DNA of 64,000 nucleotides from an uncultured Porphyromonadaceae bacterium. Lineage in GTDB: Bacteria > Bacteroidota > Bacteroidia > Bacteroidales > Muribaculaceae. The notes under the pieces were generated by a model. The model saw only the letters and a program-made list of their open reading frames with translations, ran no database searches and had not been told where the DNA came from. The translations under genes and the position numbers were made by a program. Location of the stretch: contig CABTZK010000008.1 of NCBI GenBank assembly GCA_902489275.1, positions 1-64,000 on the forward strand. Reading direction: 5' to 3'. Of the stretch, positions 60,745-64,000 are shown in pieces. Within the stretch, counting starts at the first letter, position 1, and each line of letters begins with the position of its first letter.

Positions 60745-60783
60745 CCTCGGTATCGAGTCTTTTGCAATACCGAGGCAAAGGTA
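60745..60783 (-). promoter_or_regulatory. lgt promoter with hairpin at the transcript start
   Basis: On the minus strand TACCTTTG (60776-60783) is followed directly by a perfect 9-bp inverted repeat CCTCGGTAT / ATACCGAGG (60767-60775 with 60745-60753). The predicted 5' end of the lgt message would begin inside this stem; it could also act as the terminator of the gene upstream. Confidence 0.4.
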
Positions 60784-60809
60784 ATGAATTTCTTGTAGAA
60801 TGTGAAATT

Positions 60810-61964
60810 TTAATACTTGTATGGAATCTGATCCTCTATGACACGGATGAACTGGTCGCCCGCCTGGCGCAAGACAAACACATCCTGGCCTTCAGCTCCA
60901 TCCTGGCTGATGTATAACTCCAGGCCCAGGTCGTCGTTCATGGTGAAGGCCACGACATTGGGCCAGTGGTTGATGTAGTCATTTTTGTCGTCGCTGTACC
61001 ATGTGCCATTGCCGTGATCCCAGCCATATTCGTCCCATGAGGCTAAGATGCCCTCATCGGTTATGCACATCAGCGCGGCACGTTGGTATCCTCTCTTGTC
61101 GGGCTTGAAAATCGTGACACAGAGCATGAAGGGCGACCACTCTTTGTGTTCGAGTGGTGCTTTGAAGTCGGCCACCCACAGCGTCGAATCAATCTGCTCC
61201 TCGGGATAGCGCATCTGGATAATCTGTTTCAAGCCTTCGTGATCGGTTAGTTGCCGAATTTTCTCGCCAGGCTTCCAGCGGCTATAGTCCCAGAGCGTGT
61301 GGGTGGCAAAAAACGACTGGTTCACCATCACGGCAGTGACCTCGCTATCGTCATAGCCGCGAAACATCTTCTTGCTCATCGACTTGTCCAGCAGCGAGTA
61401 GAAATAGACTTCTGTGTCATCGCTCGTAACGAGCTTGTTATATTTAATCTTTCCCACGTGAGGTTTGAAAATCATGCGGTTATAGTGTGCGGGATTGGGG
61501 ACCGCTTTGGTGGAAATGGCGCAATACTGGTTTTGCGCCATTTGAGTTTTGGCAAACAGGGGGCGCTCCTTCAGCGTCGGGTCGCTCTCGACATCGAGGT
61601 ACAGACCCACGTAGTCAATGCGATTCCACCCCATGTTCTCGTAGTCCTTGGGATTAATGTAGTCCTTGGGCAAGTTGTAGCGCACCAGCGAAGTGCCTTT
61701 GTTCTTGTAAAACATGTAGTGTTGCAGGTCATGGGTGAGCACCCAAATCTCTGGGCTATCGTCGTGGTCGAGGTCGACATAACTATACAGGTCGGGATGA
61801 AGCCCGTCGCCCATCCCGTAGAAATCTTCCTGAACCTGAGGCAGGTTGAGCGCCAGGGCGTGGGTGGCCGCAATCTCGGCAGGGTCTTCTGAAATCAATG
61901 TGGCATGGCTTTTCAGGGTGGACAGGGTCGCAAGCATTGCCAGAATAACAGATAATTTTTTCAT
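60810..61964 (-). CDS. Secreted protein of unknown function
   Basis: A 384-residue exported protein that I do not recognise. A signal peptide (MKKLSVILAMLATLSTLKSHA) is followed by about 360 residues rich in Asp, Tyr and Trp. DLDHDDSPEIWVLTHD (near 60) resembles a Ca-binding FG-GAP-like loop, and DYINHWPNVVAFTMNDDLGLELYIS resembles a second, so a beta-propeller-like or repeat-decorated body is possible. The ATG at 61964 is chosen for the signal peptide and a promoter 24 bases upstream. It is monocistronic. Confidence 0.6.
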   Translation of the reverse strand: MKKLSVILAMLATLSTLKSHATLISEDPAEIAATHALALNLPQVQEDFYGMGDGLHPDLYSYVDLDHDDSPEIWVLTHDLQHYMFYKNKGTSLVRYNLPKDYINPKDYENMGWNRIDYVGLYLDVESDPTLKERPLFAKTQMAQNQYCAISTKAVPNPAHYNRMIFKPHVGKIKYNKLVTSDDTEVYFYSLLDKSMSKKMFRGYDDSEVTAVMVNQSFFATHTLWDYSRWKPGEKIRQLTDHEGLKQIIQMRYPEEQIDSTLWVADFKAPLEHKEWSPFMLCVTIFKPDKRGYQRAALMCITDEGILASWDEYGWDHGNGTWYSDDKNDYINHWPNVVAFTMNDDLGLELYISQDGAEGQDVFVLRQAGDQFIRVIEDQIPYKY

Positions 61965-61987
61965 TGCTTTTCCATTTTTGGTTTTTA

Positions 61988-62019
61988 CAAAGATAATCCC
62001 ATCGTGGCACATTTCCAAA
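61988..62019 (-). promoter_or_regulatory. Promoter of the secreted protein gene
   Basis: On the minus strand TATCTTTG (61988-61995) and TTTG (62016-62019), 20-base spacer: exact consensus, leader about 20 bases. Confidence 0.65.
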
Positions 62020-62038
62020 TCTTTTCATCACAATTTGT

Positions 62039-62755
62039 TCATGAGTGGCGAGCCGCTTTTTCCATCAACTCATGCAGTGGCACCGATTTCAACCCTCCGG
62101 CCTGGCGGGGGAGAGGTGATGGCGCGCCTTCCTGCGAGGGCAGGTCGTCGACCACGACGGTGTTCTCGCCCAGCAACTGGCGGTAGCGGAAGCACAGCGG
62201 GTGGTGGTCGTTGATAATGCCAATGGCTTGCAGGTGAGAATAGAGAATCACGCTGCCCATGTACTTGAATCCTCGCCGCTTGAGGCTCTTGGCGATGCAA
62301 TCGCTCAGGGCGTTGCGAGTTTCCCACACCCCCTCGTCGCGGTGGCTCTTGAAAATCACCGATCGGCCGCCTGTGAATCCCCAAATGTAGTGGTCAAATG
62401 TTCCAAACTCCTCTTGGATGTCAAGAAACACTTGGGCATTGCTCACCATGGCCTTGATTTTCCGGATTGATTTGATCATCCCCTCGGTGCCCATGACGCG
62501 CTGCACATCGCCATCGCTGAACCGGGCCACTCGGGCTGGCTCGAAATGGGCAAAGCACTGGCGGAGTATCTCGCGCTTCTTGAGCATGAGTTCCCAGCTG
62601 AGGCCACACGACATGCCCTCAAGCACCAGGAACTCAAAGTGCAGCCGCTCGTCGTGCACTGGCGTGCCCCACTCCACATCGTGGTAATGGTTGTAGTACT
62701 CGGGGCGCATCTTCTCGACCCACGGGCATCGTGTTACGTTTTTTCCCTCCATCAC
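62039..62755 (-). CDS. tag: DNA-3-methyladenine glycosylase I
   Basis: A 238-residue HhH-superfamily glycosylase that excises 3-methyladenine. Residues matching E. coli Tag are visible: zinc ligands Cys10, His25, His184 and Cys188 and the catalytic-site Glu46 in LEGMSCGLSW. The core ends near residue 200. The last 35-40 residues (LPSQEGAPSPLPRQAGG and on) have no counterpart in E. coli Tag (187 residues) and look like low-complexity, GC-rich add-on sequence. An ATG pair at 62755/62752 leaves the start uncertain by one codon. Confidence 0.88.
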   Translation of the reverse strand: MMEGKNVTRCPWVEKMRPEYYNHYHDVEWGTPVHDERLHFEFLVLEGMSCGLSWELMLKKREILRQCFAHFEPARVARFSDGDVQRVMGTEGMIKSIRKIKAMVSNAQVFLDIQEEFGTFDHYIWGFTGGRSVIFKSHRDEGVWETRNALSDCIAKSLKRRGFKYMGSVILYSHLQAIGIINDHHPLCFRYRQLLGENTVVVDDLPSQEGAPSPLPRQAGGLKSVPLHELMEKAARHS

Positions 62756-62861
62756 ATGCTTTGTTGAAATCCCTTTTTTCCTTTTTCGCTAAGGTACAAC
62801 AATTCAGCGAGCGCACCCTCGAAAATATTGTTAAATCACAAGAGATGCCAGTAAAAATCTT

Positions 62862-62869
62862 TAACTTTG
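62862..62869 (+). promoter_or_regulatory. -7 element of the LysR-family gene
   Basis: TAACTTTG at 62862-62869, 20 bases before the ATG at 62890. No clean -33 box. Confidence 0.5.
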
Positions 62870-62889
62870 CCCATGTTTCTAAACACTTT

Positions 62890-63783
62890 ATGATTGATAT
62901 TAGGCTAAAAGTATTCCGCAGCGTCGCTCTCAACCAGAGTTTCACCCGAGCCTCGCAAGAGCTGTTCATCAGCCAGCCGGCCATCAGCAAGCACGTCAAG
63001 GAGCTGGAAAGCGAGTTCAACTGCAAGCTGTTTGAGCGGCTGGCGGGAAAAATCGTGATTACGCCAGCGGGGCAAGTCATGCTCGACCACGCCAACAGGA
63101 TTTTGAAGGCCTACGAGCGAATGGCCTTTGAGATGAATGCCCTCCAGCAAAAAACCACGGGCGAGCTTCGCATTGGAGCCATCACAACCGTCTCGCAATA
63201 CATTATCCCCGAAATCATTGCCAATTTCAGGCATGACTTCCCCGAAATCACCATCACCTTGCTGAGCGGCAACTCACGCGAGGTGGAGAGGGCCCTGGAG
63301 CAAAGCCGCATCGACTTGGGGATGGTAGAAGGCATCTCCCGGCAGCCCCAGTTCAAGTACACCGCATTCATGGACGATGAGTTGGTGCCTATCGTGAGCA
63401 CCAGAGGCGGCTTGAGCGCCTACGACAGCATCGACCTCGAAACCCTCAAGCGCGTGCCCATCGTGCTGCGGGAATTCGGGTCGGGGTCGCTCGATGTCAT
63501 CAGGCAGGCATTTGAGAAAAAGGGGATCAGTCTCTCGGAACTGAACATAGAGATGAGCTTAGGCACTACCGAAGGCATCAAGCACTACGTTGAGCATTCC
63601 AGCAGCATGGGAATCGTGAGCATTCGCTCGGTGAGCAAGGAGGTTTTCAACAACATTTTCAAGATTGTAGACCTCGATGGCTTGAAAATCGGCCGCCGCT
63701 TAGCTTTTGTCGAGCGCCAGGGCGAGGTGAGCGCGCTGTCCCGAAAATTCAAGACGTTTATAACAAAATGTTATAATAGATAG
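62890..63783 (+). CDS. LysR-family transcriptional regulator
   Basis: A 297-residue LysR regulator. The winged HTH occupies residues 1-60 (IRLKVFRSVALNQSFTRASQELFISQPAISKHVKELE), followed by a linker helix and the periplasmic-binding-like effector domain (about 88-290). The frame is open to 62731, but the promoter and family length support the ATG at 62890. It is transcribed toward a YeiH-family gene 72 bases downstream; LysR-YeiH pairs are known in other bacteria (yeiE-yeiH in E. coli), so it probably regulates that transporter. Confidence 0.88.
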   Translation: MIDIRLKVFRSVALNQSFTRASQELFISQPAISKHVKELESEFNCKLFERLAGKIVITPAGQVMLDHANRILKAYERMAFEMNALQQKTTGELRIGAITTVSQYIIPEIIANFRHDFPEITITLLSGNSREVERALEQSRIDLGMVEGISRQPQFKYTAFMDDELVPIVSTRGGLSAYDSIDLETLKRVPIVLREFGSGSLDVIRQAFEKKGISLSELNIEMSLGTTEGIKHYVEHSSSMGIVSIRSVSKEVFNNIFKIVDLDGLKIGRRLAFVERQGEVSALSRKFKTFITKCYNR

Positions 63784-63817
63784 TTATTCTGTATGCGCCA
63801 TCAACCTTATTTTTCCT

Positions 63818-63825
63818 TACCTTTG
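63818..63825 (+). promoter_or_regulatory. -7 element of the YeiH-like gene
   Basis: TACCTTTG, 30 bases before the ATG at 63856. Confidence 0.5.
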
Positions 63826-63855
63826 CTCCCAGTTTAAAACAAAGACTGAAAAAAG

Positions 63856-64000
63856 ATGAGATTGAGTGAACAAAGAAGCAGCATGCTGCATGGCGTGCTA
63901 TTGATGGCGTTATTTGCCTGCGCCGCATTCTACATTGGATCGATGGACTGGGTAAAGGCCGTGTCCTTGAGTCCCATGATTGTGGGAATTATACTCGGCA
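63856..64000 (+). CDS. YeiH-family (UPF0324) membrane protein, partial
   Basis: The first 48 codons of a gene cut by the window edge. It shows an initial charged stretch and the first two membrane helices, with VSLSPMIVGIILG matching the LSxLxLAIxLG region of YeiH/UPF0324 proteins, which have been proposed as sulfite/sulfate or related exporters. The assignment leans on the LysR neighbour as well as this short sequence. Confidence 0.6.
   Translation, partial: MRLSEQRSSMLHGVLLMALFACAAFYIGSMDWVKAVSLSPMIVGIILG

Overview
The window reads as chromosomal DNA of a Bacteroidales bacterium, quite possibly a Muribaculaceae-like gut commensal. The evidence is the recurrent Bacteroidota promoter signature (TAnnTTTG, often with TTTG about 20 bases upstream) at most operon starts, weak or absent Shine-Dalgarno sequences, a fused SecD-SecF, a DPP IV/prolyl tripeptidyl peptidase of the Porphyromonas type, a Bacteroidota-style division cluster, and a secreted protein ending in dockerin-like repeats. 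The placement rests on content and is inferred; there is no rRNA here. Coding DNA is mostly GC-rich, with one clear AT-rich exception at 10.4-11.3 kb.

Layout. 0.3-2.9 kb: a cytosine-deaminase-type amidohydrolase facing a MFS exporter. 3.0-8.8 kb: a GNAT-like protein, an S9B peptidase, a SpoU RNA methyltransferase, an Lrp regulator and a GT4 glycosyltransferase. 8.9-15.6 kb: the Fe-S assembly genes sufB, C, D, S and E. A foreign, AT-rich ORF sits between sufB and sufC. It looks like the front half of a C5-cytosine methyltransferase joined in frame to the back half of a PD-(D/E)XK-type restriction nuclease, so it is probably the collapsed remnant of a type II restriction-modification system. 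15.7-19.6 kb: a POT peptide transporter and a NatAB-like ABC exporter. Then tRNA-Tyr, a lipoprotein, a ComM/YifB ATPase and a lysophospholipid acyltransferase. 23.7-26.6 kb: a sigma-54 activator, LptE-like lipoprotein, TPR-like protein and SecG, all tied to the envelope. 26.9-29.2 kb: a large secreted Ig-like/dockerin protein. 29.5-39.9 kb: pheT, a cupin, yebC, tRNA-Asp, secDF, nhaD, a urea transporter and frr.

40.2-55.5 kb is the division and cell-wall cluster, all on + and tightly packed: rsmH, ftsL, ftsI, murE, mraY, murD, ftsW, murG, murC, ftsQ, ftsA, ftsZ, then serS. These genes build the meso-DAP peptidoglycan precursor from UDP-MurNAc onward and the divisome that uses it. mraZ is missing from its usual place, ftsQ starts with TTG, and FtsQ carries a long lysine-rich tail.

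56.9-62.8 kb is on the minus strand: a DUF6249-like membrane protein, ECF sigma factor and small membrane protein (a likely envelope-stress operon), a PaaI thioesterase, an AlaX-type editing protein, Lgt, an unrecognised secreted protein and the glycosylase Tag. The right edge holds a LysR regulator and the start of a YeiH-family transporter. No CRISPR array, integrase, transposase or rRNA was seen.
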